Shown here: positions 32,742 through 41,808 of the stretch, in pieces
Layout: every line of letters begins with the position of its first letter
Numbering within the stretch: the first letter of the stretch is position 1
Source: Spiro-02 sp034114085
GTDB taxonomy: Bacteria > Spirochaetota > Spirochaetia > Sphaerochaetales > Sphaerochaetaceae
NCBI GenBank assembly: GCA_034114085.1
Contig: JAXEWB010000090.1
Coordinates: 13,596 to 77,595 of the forward strand
DNA: 64,000 bases
Direction of reading: 5' to 3'
Translations under genes and position numbers: made by a program
The notes under the pieces: generated by a model
The model's input: only the letters and a program-made list of their open reading frames with translations
Databases searched by the model: none
What the model was told of the DNA's origin: nothing

Positions 32742-34430
32742 ATGAAACAGACTGTTACGGTTACATATGGGAAAAATCAGTTCGAGCTGGAGTTCGGCGT
32801 CACTGTCGAACAGGCGTTGGTGGCGTTAGGCTGCGTGGATTCGTCCATCGTTCCTTCCTATCAGGATAATCCCGTAATCGGGGCCATGGTCAACAATGAC
32901 CTGCAACCGACTTCCGCACGGTTGGAATCGGACTGTACGTTGGAACCAGTCCGCATATTCTCCGATCTCGGCAAACGGATGTACCGGCATAGCATATGTT
33001 ACCTGCTCGGTTGCGCAGTCGCCGGCCTGTATCCGGACAGACGGCTGGTAATCGGTCATTCCCTGGGAGATGGCTACTACTATTCGTTCAACGACCAATA
33101 TCTTCTGTCCTCCGAGGACATCGAGCAGATCGCCAAGGTGATGAGGGAACTCGCGCACGGCAATCTTCCCATCGAACGTGTGAACATTCCGTACGGACAG
33201 GCGATGGAATATTTTCATCACCGCAAGTTCGAGGAGACGGAAGCGTTGCTTTCCTATCAGAACGAACCGACGATCAGCCTCTACCAGCTCAATGGTTATT
33301 GGGATGTGACCTATGAGCCTCTGGTACACACAACCTCGGTGCTGACGGTATGGGAACTCAAACCGTATGGGGACAGGGGTATGCTGCTGCGATATCCCCG
33401 TTCCTTCGATTTCACCCAGCTTGACACATGGAAGGACAATCCGTTGCTGTTCTCAGTGTTCAAGGAATACAAGGAATGGGGACGGATCCTCGATGTCGAG
33501 TCGCTTGGAAAATTGAACAAGATATGCGCGGCGGGACAAATCCAGTCGTTCATACGGATGGCGGAATCCCTCCAAGCGAAAAAAATTACCCAGATCGCCG
33601 ACAGGATCACTGGCGACAGCAACATCCGCGTCGTATTCATCGCGGGGCCTTCATCTTCCGGCAAGACGACGTTCGCCCAGAAGCTCTGCATCCAGCTACA
33701 GGTCGTGGGGATTCGCCCGATCAAGATTTCATTGGACGACTATTATCTGACACGGGAATTCGTGCCAGTCGATGAAAACGGAGAAAAAGACTATGAAAGG
33801 CTGGAAGCCCTCGACACGGCCCAGTTCCAGAGAGATCTCCACGACTTGTACGATGGTCTTGCGGTAGACTTGCCCCATTTCGACTTCAAGCAGAACAAAC
33901 GCTACTACACGGACAATCCGATACGGCTGGACCGTCATTCAATCCTAGTCATAGAAGGTATCCACGGGCTCAACCCGGCGCTCGTTCCGCAGATAGACCA
34001 AGAGACTACGTTCCGCATCTATATCTCGGCGCTGACACAACTGAACCTCGACGACCACAACAGGATTAGCACTACCGACAACCGAATCCTTCGGCGAATC
34101 GTCAGGGACAACAGGACCAGGGGCGTCGAAGCGGAAACCACCCTCGCCATGTGGCCGTCGGTACAACGCGGTGAAAACCTCCATATCTTCCCCTATCAGA
34201 ACAACGCCGATGTCATGCTCAATTCCGCGCTGGACTACGAACTGGGCGTGCTCGCCCCCTTCGCGCAACCATTGCTCAAAACGGTCAAGCCCTCGGCGCA
34301 CAAAGCCTACCCTCTTGCCAGACGGCTTCTTGCCTTCCTTGAGAATGTGTATCCGATTTCAGAATCAGCCGTTCCCAGAGATTCCCTGCTCAGAGAATTC
34401 ATCGGCGGCAGCGAATTCGATGTGATATAA
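32742..34430 (+). CDS. TGS/SAD-domain nucleoside (uridine) kinase
   Basis: 562 residues from ATG 32742, placed there because GGAG lies at proper distance, which the earlier ATG 32727 lacks. The N-terminus has a TGS-like ubiquitin fold, then a threonyl-tRNA-synthetase second-additional-domain-like part (IGHSLGDGYYYSF and RVNIPYGQAMEYFHHRKF). The C-terminal PRK/uridine-kinase domain has Walker A FIAGPSSSGKTTFAQK, then SLDDYYL and VIEGIHGLNP. Proteins with this layout occur in clostridia and spirochaetes and are annotated as nucleoside kinases; the purpose of the synthetase-like part is unknown. Confidence 0.88.
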   Translation: MKQTVTVTYGKNQFELEFGVTVEQALVALGCVDSSIVPSYQDNPVIGAMVNNDLQPTSARLESDCTLEPVRIFSDLGKRMYRHSICYLLGCAVAGLYPDRRLVIGHSLGDGYYYSFNDQYLLSSEDIEQIAKVMRELAHGNLPIERVNIPYGQAMEYFHHRKFEETEALLSYQNEPTISLYQLNGYWDVTYEPLVHTTSVLTVWELKPYGDRGMLLRYPRSFDFTQLDTWKDNPLLFSVFKEYKEWGRILDVESLGKLNKICAAGQIQSFIRMAESLQAKKITQIADRITGDSNIRVVFIAGPSSSGKTTFAQKLCIQLQVVGIRPIKISLDDYYLTREFVPVDENGEKDYERLEALDTAQFQRDLHDLYDGLAVDLPHFDFKQNKRYYTDNPIRLDRHSILVIEGIHGLNPALVPQIDQETTFRIYISALTQLNLDDHNRISTTDNRILRRIVRDNRTRGVEAETTLAMWPSVQRGENLHIFPYQNNADVMLNSALDYELGVLAPFAQPLLKTVKPSAHKAYPLARRLLAFLENVYPISESAVPRDSLLREFIGGSEFDVI

Positions 34431-34738
34431 AAGGCGGGGTTTTAGGTTTGCTCTGGGTTTGATTGGTGTTCGCCCTAGGCTCAACCGGTGTTCGCTCTAG
34501 ACATGGAGATTGCTTTGGGGGTGCTTGGTGAGCGCTCGGTGACCACTCTGGGCTTGTTCAGTATTCATTCCAAAGCCCCCCTATGCACCTCGCTACCACA
34601 GCCCAGCCTCCAAGCCATCCAACCTCCCCTGCCAGCCCTAAAATATTTGTTGCGGTACGGTGAGTTTTTCAGTACGCTATGTGATGGAATGGGCAATGAT
34701 GCGATATACTCGCACTCCCAGAAAGGAAGGAAATAAAA
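34431..34738. other. Intergenic stretch with a short tandem repeat
   Basis: 308 bases without a gene. Two adjacent, imperfect ~24-base copies containing GGTGTTCGCCCTAG and GGTGTTCGCTCTAG lie at about 34465-34502. The sequence resembles low-complexity intergenic repeats elsewhere in the window (56.9 kb). The end contains the ribosome site of the next gene (GAAAGGAAGGAA). Confidence 0.5.
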
Positions 34739-34963
34739 ATGTCATATGATGATAATGACCGCCAGCGATATGTCTGTCCGAAATGTGGCTGTACCAGCTT
34801 TGAGCATGACCAGTTCCAGGCGACCGGCGGGAATTTCGCAAAAATCTTCGATGTGCAGAACAAACGGTTCATCACGGTCAGTTGCTCACGCTGCGGCTAT
34901 ACCGAACTGTACAAGGCGCAGACCTCGGAGGGCTGGAACATTCTGGATTTCCTGACGAACTAG
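34739..34963 (+). CDS. Zinc-ribbon protein (nucleic-acid-binding type)
   Basis: 74 residues with an excellent ribosome site. Two CxxC knuckles, YVCPKCGCTSF and VSCSRCGYTELYK, make a zinc ribbon; the segment GGNFAKIFDVQNKRF between them is the usual loop of small YpzJ-like proteins. The role is unknown; such proteins are thought to bind nucleic acids or act as regulators. It is monocistronic and convergent with the mgtC-type gene. Confidence 0.82.
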   Translation: MSYDDNDRQRYVCPKCGCTSFEHDQFQATGGNFAKIFDVQNKRFITVSCSRCGYTELYKAQTSEGWNILDFLTN

Positions 34964-35018
34964 GCGACCCAGCAATAAAACGGCTCGTTGGCGCACTGGC
35001 AGACGATAACCAACCAAA

Positions 35019-35705
35019 TCAATTGATTGTGAAGCTCTCTACGGAAACGACAGTCCCGATTTCCTCCAACCGGGCGATTGCCTGTGAAATGGGAATCCTC
35101 TTGCGGAAGATGATGCTCGCCGTCAGTATCAGCTGGCCGTCCGCACTACGGTTCACCTGAAGGTTCCGTACCGATAGCCCGCCCTGTTTCAACGACGTGC
35201 CGATCGCCTCCGCGGACCGATCGGAATCATTCAAGGGAATGGTCACGGTGCCTATCAACTGGGTGCCGAGACGCAGATGCTTGTTGTGCAGTAGAATCTG
35301 GAACAGGATCATCAACAGAGTGAAAAAGATTCCCGTGACATACATGCCGGCGCCAAGGGCTATGCCGAGGCCTACAGTACCCCACAGCCCCGCGGCCGTC
35401 GTCACCCCGATGGTATTCTCCTTGCGGACGAATATGACGCCCGCGCCAAGAAAGCCTATGGCGGTGACTACTCCGGCGGCGATACGGGAGGCGTCCAGCG
35501 AGATGCCGTCGTATCCGATTACATCGAAGAAGCCATACTTGGAGACGATCATCATCAGTGCGGAAGACATGGCGACCAGCATATGGGTCCTGACGCCCGC
35601 GCTTTTGAACCGTTTCTCACGTTCACAGCCGACCAGACCGCCACAGACCGCGGCAAGTACGATTCTCAACAGATATTCCCATTCAGTACTAGCAAAGAAC
35701 TGCAT
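35019..35705 (-). CDS. MgtC/SapB-family membrane protein
   Basis: Start at ATG 35705, directly behind GGAGGAGAGG, giving 228 residues. Four to five membrane helices with family motifs LVGCEREKRFKSAGVRTHML, SSALMMIVSKYG and VTAIGFLGAGVIF. The C-terminal ~80 residues form a cytoplasmic ACT-like domain. In pathogens MgtC modulates ATP synthase and supports growth at low Mg; most bacterial homologues are less well defined. Monocistronic. Confidence 0.9.
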   Translation of the reverse strand: MQFFASTEWEYLLRIVLAAVCGGLVGCEREKRFKSAGVRTHMLVAMSSALMMIVSKYGFFDVIGYDGISLDASRIAAGVVTAIGFLGAGVIFVRKENTIGVTTAAGLWGTVGLGIALGAGMYVTGIFFTLLMILFQILLHNKHLRLGTQLIGTVTIPLNDSDRSAEAIGTSLKQGGLSVRNLQVNRSADGQLILTASIIFRKRIPISQAIARLEEIGTVVSVESFTIN

Positions 35706-36053
35706 AATCCTCTCCTCCAACCATCCAACCACGACATGCGACGATACAGGCGATACGCCTCCCGACCAATCGACAGCCCCTCATAAACGGATACAAGCCA
35801 CCCATCTGGAAGGGCGGCTTGCGATATCCTGACACATATGATGGCACGGTTCGACTAGCTGGAGCGCAACAGCCACCTCACGCACCTGTATTCGCGCACT
35901 CTACGGCATTCCCCTATACGACATGCCGCTATAAAGATACTATCTTTTTGGCAAACAGGAAACCCTCGGCACACCTTTGGCCATAGTATGCCATGCACCG
36001 TATAAACCGTCCATGCCGATGAACAAACGGACATGGAAACGAACAACTCTCCA
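35706..36053. other. Intergenic stretch, no gene seen
   Basis: 348 bases between two minus-strand genes. Short frames exist on both strands but none has a ribosome site or protein-like composition. It should contain the mgtC promoter; no consensus boxes stand out. Confidence 0.5.
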
Positions 36054-37115
36054 TCAGCGCCGCACAAGCTTCAGTATATTTTCGTGGGAGACCTTCCTTG
36101 CGGCGGCGTCGCTCGACAAGTCCAACAGGGGATAGCACTTGGTAATTTCGCCTGGACAGGTCCCCCAATTGCCTACCTTGTCAGAACCTATCATGATACG
36201 ATCCTGATGCTTTTCCAGCAGTGCGGCCCATTCCTTCAAGCTTCCACCGTTCTTGTTGATGTAGTCATCATATACAACCCAAGAAAGATCCATATGGAGG
36301 TTCGGATGCTTCTCGAGAAGCCCATCCGCGATCTCAACGAGGTTTGAAATCTCGACTCTTCTTGAAATCCCCACATGAGCCCAGATGATATTCGTCTTCC
36401 GGTTGTGTTCGAGCGCGCGTTCCAGTTCTTCAAGGTAGATCGGGTCGTCCATATACGCCCCCGCGATATTGTGATGGATCAGTACGGGAAGCCCTTTCTC
36501 CGCCGCCAGGTCATAGATCGCGAGAAATGCGGGGTGGTCCGTCCGAGTGGGCTCTCCATACGTGAGCGCGGTCAGGTCGTCGCGCCGACTCATCAGCTCG
36601 CCGATTCCATAAATCTCACCCGGATACAGATCAAGAAGCTGACTGATATATTCCACCGCGTTCCTGTCGTTTGGGTTCATCCCGCATACGAACGGGAAGA
36701 ACCGCGCCTGTACCGCATCGCTCTCCTTCTCATACTGTTCCAGCATGATATAGTCGGTCTCTGAAAAATAGTAGGCGCGGGAATCGTTGCCGAGATAGCA
36801 AGCAGGCTTGTTCGGCGCATGCTCATCCCATCGCTTGGACATCGCCATTCCAAACAGAACCGCCTCCGATACGCCCGCTTCATCCATCTTCTCAACCAAC
36901 GGCCCGAAACCATCGGCCCGTTGCAGGAAATCAAGACAATGCAGATGGCTATCGACAATCCTATACTCACCAGCCGATTCAGGGACGGCGGAAACCTCGT
37001 TGGTGCCAACAGGCTCATGATCAATCGCCACGATATCTTTGCCACTAACACATGAGCAGAGCAGGAGACTCACCATCACGCAGACGAAGGCTACAGCCAT
37101 TTCCCTTCTTTTCAT
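36054..37115 (-). CDS. Lipoprotein, amidohydrolase-2-type metal-dependent hydrolase
   Basis: Start at ATG 37115 with GGGGGAT upstream; the longer frame is non-coding in character. 353 residues begin with a lipoprotein leader (MAVAFVCVMVSLLLCSC; spirochaete-style relaxed lipobox). The TIM-barrel metal motifs are VDSHLHCLDFL (HxH), LIHHNIAG, IWAHVGIS and MIGSDKVGN (final Asp). This matches the amidohydrolase_2 group (PF04909), hydrolases or decarboxylases with a mononuclear metal. Anchoring such an enzyme outside the membrane is unusual. Substrate unknown; the gene is monocistronic. Confidence 0.82.
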   Translation of the reverse strand: MKRREMAVAFVCVMVSLLLCSCVSGKDIVAIDHEPVGTNEVSAVPESAGEYRIVDSHLHCLDFLQRADGFGPLVEKMDEAGVSEAVLFGMAMSKRWDEHAPNKPACYLGNDSRAYYFSETDYIMLEQYEKESDAVQARFFPFVCGMNPNDRNAVEYISQLLDLYPGEIYGIGELMSRRDDLTALTYGEPTRTDHPAFLAIYDLAAEKGLPVLIHHNIAGAYMDDPIYLEELERALEHNRKTNIIWAHVGISRRVEISNLVEIADGLLEKHPNLHMDLSWVVYDDYINKNGGSLKEWAALLEKHQDRIMIGSDKVGNWGTCPGEITKCYPLLDLSSDAAARKVSHENILKLVRR

Positions 37116-37389
37116 GGACAATCCCCCATTCCACGGTGATAGCATTCTTTTCCAGAATTTCAAAACGAAGCTGAAGACGGACGGGGGAAACAAGAGCTTT
37201 TCCCTACATTCAGAAATCCACAGGCAAGCGTAAAGCCATAGGCGATTCCGAACGAGGCCATGGTCACGATACCATGGCGGGCATGGAGCCGGAACTTTAT
37301 CCAGTACCTCGAATGACATTGGGGGTCGGCTTTTCCTTTTCGCACAAACCTTCCGGCACGACTGACCGTAACCGGCACCAGTCTCGACT

Positions 37390-37432
37390 ATTTAGTAAAT
37401 TGTTGGTAAAAAGAAATAAAATCTGGTATAAT
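37390..37432 (+). promoter_or_regulatory. LacI-gene promoter with operator
   Basis: TTGGTA (37403-37408), an 18-base spacer and TATAAT (37427-37432) form a promoter 19 bases before the LacI start. Just upstream lies the palindrome ATTTA-G-TAAAT (37390-37400), followed by TGT. The same 14-base string ATTTAGTAAATTGT occurs in the promoter of the transporter operon at 44003, so the regulator probably binds both. Confidence 0.6.
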
Positions 37433-37450
37433 CTTAACAGGATCGTAGAG

Positions 37451-38473
37451 ATGTCAACAATTAAAGAAATCGCAAAAAAATGCAATCTATCATCAGCAAC
37501 AGTATCCAGGGTATTGAGAAACGACCCAGGGATATCCGTATCTCCTGAAGCGCGGATCAAAATACAACAGGCGGTAGACCTGTTAGGCCTCCCTACCCTG
37601 TATAAGAAACCCCAGACCCATGCCACGGCAATTGCGGTGATTCACAGGCACATCGCTTTTAGAAATCAAATAGACAGTTCCTACTACTATGCGATCCGTT
37701 CCGGAATTGAAGAGTACTGCATCAACAAAAAAATCAGTGTGACGTTCATTCCTATTTCACAGTTCAAAGAAGCGAAGAAAGATTATTGCGGCTATATTAT
37801 CGTAGGAAACCTGAGTTATCAGGATTTTGCGATGATTATAGGCGACATTGGCAGTGTTCCCGCGGTTTGCATAGGAATCGTTTCCTACTTTCATGAAAAG
37901 GTCGACCAGATTTCTTTTAGCAACAAGAAATCCGTTACCATGGGATTGGAATACCTTCTTGAAAATGGACACACGGAAATCGGGTATATCGGGGTAATAG
38001 AAGCCGCGGGTACCACCGAAAGCAGGAAACAAGTCTATATCGACTACATGAAAGCCCATCGTTTCTACAACAAAGAATGGCTGAGGGAATGCGAACATGG
38101 TTCTGACAGAGTCGAACAAGGTTATAACTTAATGAAGGACTGGCTAAAAGAGGGAACCAAACTACCTAGCGCGATTTTTATAGCGAATGATCCTGTCGCC
38201 CTTGGAGTTGTAAACGCAATCAACGAAAGCGGTCTGAGAATTCCCGACGACATTTCAATCGTTTCCCATGACTTTGTCTATTCATCCCAGTTTTCGAGTC
38301 CTGCGCTGACAACGGTAGATGTCCACCCTTATGAACTTGGCAGAGAAGGCACGAAAGCCCTGTTGGAGAAAATAAATCAGGAGAGAACGATCAGCGAGAC
38401 CATCCTTTTGGAACCAGAACTTCAGGTAAGGAGCAGTGTGCGAAGAAATGGCGTCAGCCCCAAGGAGGGATGA
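37451..38473 (+). CDS. LacI-family transcriptional regulator
   Basis: 340 residues from ATG 37451 (MSTIKEIAKKCNLSSATVSR); the long upstream extension of the frame overlaps its own promoter. The HTH is followed by hinge sequence VLRNDPGISVSPEAR. The periplasmic-binding-protein-like effector domain includes AIFIANDPVALGVVNAI and VSHDFVYSSQFSSPALTTVD. It lies tail-to-tail with a six-gene operon (PHP enzyme, isomerase, ABC importer) whose promoter carries the same operator as its own. The ligand is probably the imported sugar or its derivative. Confidence 0.92.
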   Translation: MSTIKEIAKKCNLSSATVSRVLRNDPGISVSPEARIKIQQAVDLLGLPTLYKKPQTHATAIAVIHRHIAFRNQIDSSYYYAIRSGIEEYCINKKISVTFIPISQFKEAKKDYCGYIIVGNLSYQDFAMIIGDIGSVPAVCIGIVSYFHEKVDQISFSNKKSVTMGLEYLLENGHTEIGYIGVIEAAGTTESRKQVYIDYMKAHRFYNKEWLRECEHGSDRVEQGYNLMKDWLKEGTKLPSAIFIANDPVALGVVNAINESGLRIPDDISIVSHDFVYSSQFSSPALTTVDVHPYELGREGTKALLEKINQERTISETILLEPELQVRSSVRRNGVSPKEG

Positions 38474-38487
38474 CGCCGCTATAGTCC

Positions 38488-39222
38488 CTATCGGATAGCC
38501 TTTTCGTCACTGTCTCGTCCGATTTCTCGCAGATAGGCGAAAAAACGATCTTCGGTCGAATTGATGATCAATTCCTCTGGAAAATCAATATGCCTGATTT
38601 TTTCCAAAGCCAAATCCCATGTTCCGACTTCAAACTCCGAGTGCGCATCAGAATTAACCACAATGCGGACATCATTCCTTTTGCAAATACGGAGTATTTC
38701 CTCGCAATTGGGGATCGAACGCTTTCTACACACAAAAGTATGGGCATTGATCTCGACGATTTTATTGCGCCTCTTGAAAACTGGAATTACCTTTTGGTAA
38801 TCAAAACTGAACTCCGGCGTACCGGAATGACCGATAATGTCAACGTGAGGATTCTCAGCCACACCAAGATACGCCCTTGTATGATCGATACTTTCCCTCG
38901 GGCTGATGCAAGTCGTATGAAAACTGGCGACAACGATATCCAAGTTTTTCATCAATTCATCCGGCATGTCCAGATTACCATCAAAATCAATGATATTGGC
39001 TTCTACACCCTTGAGCAATCTGATTCCTTCAACCCAATCAGGCAAGGAATTCAGGTTCTCAAAATAACTGAGATGCGGCCCGTCCGGGCAGGCAATTCCA
39101 TGATCCGTGATTGCCAGTCCGATCAGACCTTTCTTTTTCGCCGCATTGATATTATCCCGTAATGTGTTGTAGGCATGTGTAGAGGCAATCGTATGGCAAT
39201 GCAAATCGGCTACTATGTTCAT
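38488..39222 (-). CDS. PHP-domain phosphoesterase (YcdX-like)
   Basis: Start at ATG 39222, overlapping the upstream stop in ATGA, giving 244 residues. PHP metal motifs: NIVADLHCHTIAST, AITDHGIACPDGPH, LKGVEANI, ASFHTT, IIGHSGTP and VVNSDAHS. The trinuclear metal site appears complete. YcdX-like PHP proteins hydrolyse phosphomonoesters. Being last in an operon with an isomerase and an Afu-type importer, it may dephosphorylate an imported sugar- or polyol-phosphate. Substrate not determinable from sequence. Confidence 0.87.
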   Translation of the reverse strand: MNIVADLHCHTIASTHAYNTLRDNINAAKKKGLIGLAITDHGIACPDGPHLSYFENLNSLPDWVEGIRLLKGVEANIIDFDGNLDMPDELMKNLDIVVASFHTTCISPRESIDHTRAYLGVAENPHVDIIGHSGTPEFSFDYQKVIPVFKRRNKIVEINAHTFVCRKRSIPNCEEILRICKRNDVRIVVNSDAHSEFEVGTWDLALEKIRHIDFPEELIINSTEDRFFAYLREIGRDSDEKAIR

Positions 39223-40073
39223 CTTGCAGGTTTTTCCTTCATATTGTCGATGAGCAGCTGCCGGTTCCTGGCCAAGTTGTCCACCGTGCATCTGTACAGC
39301 TCAAACATGAGCAATCCAGAATAATTCACTTCTTCAAGAACTTGGACGAACTCCTTGACGTCGAGGTTCCCTTCTCCAAGACTCTGATGCAGGTCTTTGA
39401 CGCCATCATTGTCGTGTATGTGGAGATGAGCAAGCAAAGGGCTCGCTTCCCTGACTTCAGAAACCACATCATGGCCGGTATGGTGGCAATGCCCGACATC
39501 AAAGACAATCTTCAGATTATCAAACCCGACGGCTTCTATGTAATCCAACAAAATCCTGCTTGTCTGGGTGAAAGATGGGGCCGCCAGGTTTTCTGTATAT
39601 AGTGCAACGCCATATTTCTTTCCAAGGAAGCAAGCTTTTTTCATCATGTCGACGCTCAGGGCGAATGTGACTTTATAAGAGTCCTCAGATGTCCCCCGCG
39701 AACCGTCGGGCCTGACAATCGGAGCGTGCAAATTGCCATATTGCCTCCCCGCATGAATAACCATGTGTTCTCCGCCAAGCCATCTCGTGTAGCGCAGGCA
39801 ATTCTCAATTTCCGATAGAATCGCCGAACGGATAACCGTATTCTGCTCGCTCGGCATCACCTCGATGATATGCACAAATACGACGGGGTGATATAGATCA
39901 CAAATTTCTTTGATCGCCTTATTGTATTCAAAGGTGTCGATTTCTTCTAGATTCTCATAATAAGTTACTTCAATAGCTGAAAATAACCCAGAAGACAGAT
40001 ATTTTTCCCCGAGGGCTCGAATTTCATCTGGGGAATTTTTCAGGTTAATGTTAAAACCAAATTCGTTATTCAT
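39219..40073 (-). CDS. Xylose-isomerase-like TIM-barrel sugar isomerase/epimerase
   Basis: 284 residues, RBS AAGGAAG. AP-endonuclease-2 family with metal-site residues visible in VALYTENLAAPSFTQ (Glu), KIVFDVGHCHHTGHD (Asp, His), LAHLHIHDNDGVKDLHQSLG (His, Asp) and GLLMFELYR (Glu). These enzymes interconvert ketoses or polyol derivatives with a divalent metal. It is translationally coupled to the PHP gene and separated from the permease by 38 bases; the two enzymes probably process the imported compound consecutively. Confidence 0.87.
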   Translation of the reverse strand: MNNEFGFNINLKNSPDEIRALGEKYLSSGLFSAIEVTYYENLEEIDTFEYNKAIKEICDLYHPVVFVHIIEVMPSEQNTVIRSAILSEIENCLRYTRWLGGEHMVIHAGRQYGNLHAPIVRPDGSRGTSEDSYKVTFALSVDMMKKACFLGKKYGVALYTENLAAPSFTQTSRILLDYIEAVGFDNLKIVFDVGHCHHTGHDVVSEVREASPLLAHLHIHDNDGVKDLHQSLGEGNLDVKEFVQVLEEVNYSGLLMFELYRCTVDNLARNRQLLIDNMKEKPAR

Positions 40074-40111
40074 TCTTTTCTTCCTTAATGATTGATTTCG
40101 CTAGTGGGACA

Positions 40112-41797
40112 TTACATTTTGTTTCTAGCTTTCTTTGTTGCAAACAAGGTTATCGTCGATATGCTGATCAACATAACCAAAAATACCAGGTGGCTGGCTT
40201 CCGCATATGGATCAGGAACCATTTCCGGTGTCCTGAGCACGATTCCCAAGGGGACGTTGTTAACGTTGTACAGCAAAGCAGAAATCGTGTACTCAGAAAG
40301 CAGACCGTTGAATGAGATCGCTCCAATCGAAATGATGGTCGGCGTAATGACCGGTATGAGGATCTTTCTGAACGTGTAGAAGGAAGACGCCCCTAGGCTT
40401 CGAGAGGCCTCTTCTTGCGAATGATTGATTTGATACAGCGAAGCTCTTGTCAGTCTCATTCCAGAAGGAATTTTTCCAACCGCATACGCTATGGGCAAAA
40501 GCCAGAAACCACCCAATAGCGTCTGACCGAATACCAACGGGGAAGGAAGCGAATACAATGAGATCAGGCCGACGATCAGCAATGTCGCAGGGAGAATCCA
40601 TGGTATAAGCAATGCATATTCAAGAATCGTGGTAGCTTTGTTTTTAAATTTATGAATGGCCAGGGAGGAAGAAACGCAGATCATCAATTGAATTCCCACG
40701 GCAATGATGCTGAGCCTCATGCTGTTGATAAAAGGCTTGATAACCACAGACCTTGAAAACACCCTTGCGTAGTTCTCCAGGGTGAGCCTAAAAGAAAGCT
40801 CTCCTTGGGTAATGTTCGCTATATTATTAAACGAAAACAAGAAAATCATTATTATTGGCATCACATAAATCAAAAATATCACATAGGCCAGAGCATGGAT
40901 TATTATATTCACGATAGGGTTTTTGATTTTGATTTTTTTCAGTTTCGTCGGCACCTTTGACACCGAAATATAACTACCTTTCTGCTCTATGCTCCGGAAT
41001 ACCGTCAGTAACACAATGCATGTAACCGCCAGGATCAAAGAGAGAAGCGCCGCCAAATCCCTTCTATTGATGGAGTTCAGGTTCTGGATCATGCTGTTTA
41101 TCATATAGAAGTTTTTTCCACCAATCATGGAAGGCGCGGCAAAAGAATTCATTGAAGCAAGCGCGACAAGTATAGTCGCCGTGAAAAGTGAAGGTTTCAC
41201 AATTGGCAAAGCGACATTGACGAATGCATTCAGGTTGGAGCCCCCCAGACTCTTCGCGGCTTCAATCGTCGAGTAATCCACCTTTTTGAACGCGGTTTTC
41301 ACAAACAGAAGATGGCTGCTTGTCAGTGAGAAAGAATGAACAAAGAGCACACCCGCAAAGCCTTTGAACCAATCCATATTTATGCCGGGAATCACTGACG
41401 CCAGAAGTTTTGTAATGACGCCATTGGGCGAATAACAAAAGCTATAGCCTGAAACAAGTGAAATACCACCATACACAAGCGTAGTCATGAACCCAATATT
41501 CAGCAATTTGCTTCCTTTGACGTCAAAATACTCAGTAACGAGAATTTGGAATATTCCGACAATGTTTACGGTCACTATCGTGCATAAAGTCATCAGATAT
41601 GTGTTCGTCAAAGATTTGACTACTCTGCTGGAACTGAAAAGTTTTCTAAAGGATTCAAAAGAAAACCTTCCCCCCGCAAAGAACACTTCTCTCAGAACCC
41701 CAACGACCGGCAGCAAGATAAAGGCTACGATGAACCAGCCTATCACAAGGAAAAGCAATGAGAGACTTGATCGAGTCAGCAGCCGTGATTTATTCAT
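40112..41797 (-). CDS. Fused two-domain ABC permease, FbpB/AfuB type
   Basis: 561 residues with about twelve membrane helices in two BPD_transp_1 halves. EAA loops: TIEAAKSLGGSNLNAFVNVA and QEEASRSLGASSFYTFRKIL. RBS AGAGGGGAAG. It has the same architecture as the permease at 23.9 kb but is only distantly similar, so the two importers are paralogous systems for different substrates. It works with the ATPase and binding protein encoded immediately upstream. Confidence 0.92.
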   Translation of the reverse strand: MNKSRLLTRSSLSLLFLVIGWFIVAFILLPVVGVLREVFFAGGRFSFESFRKLFSSSRVVKSLTNTYLMTLCTIVTVNIVGIFQILVTEYFDVKGSKLLNIGFMTTLVYGGISLVSGYSFCYSPNGVITKLLASVIPGINMDWFKGFAGVLFVHSFSLTSSHLLFVKTAFKKVDYSTIEAAKSLGGSNLNAFVNVALPIVKPSLFTATILVALASMNSFAAPSMIGGKNFYMINSMIQNLNSINRRDLAALLSLILAVTCIVLLTVFRSIEQKGSYISVSKVPTKLKKIKIKNPIVNIIIHALAYVIFLIYVMPIIMIFLFSFNNIANITQGELSFRLTLENYARVFSRSVVIKPFINSMRLSIIAVGIQLMICVSSSLAIHKFKNKATTILEYALLIPWILPATLLIVGLISLYSLPSPLVFGQTLLGGFWLLPIAYAVGKIPSGMRLTRASLYQINHSQEEASRSLGASSFYTFRKILIPVITPTIISIGAISFNGLLSEYTISALLYNVNNVPLGIVLRTPEMVPDPYAEASHLVFLVMLISISTITLFATKKARNKM

Positions 41798-41808
41798 AAC
41801 TTCCCCTC

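Noticed and set aside
34509..34600. Apparent inverted GGGGG/CCCCCC repeat at 34.5 kb
   Set aside because: When aligned, the arms are in the wrong order to pair over more than six bases.
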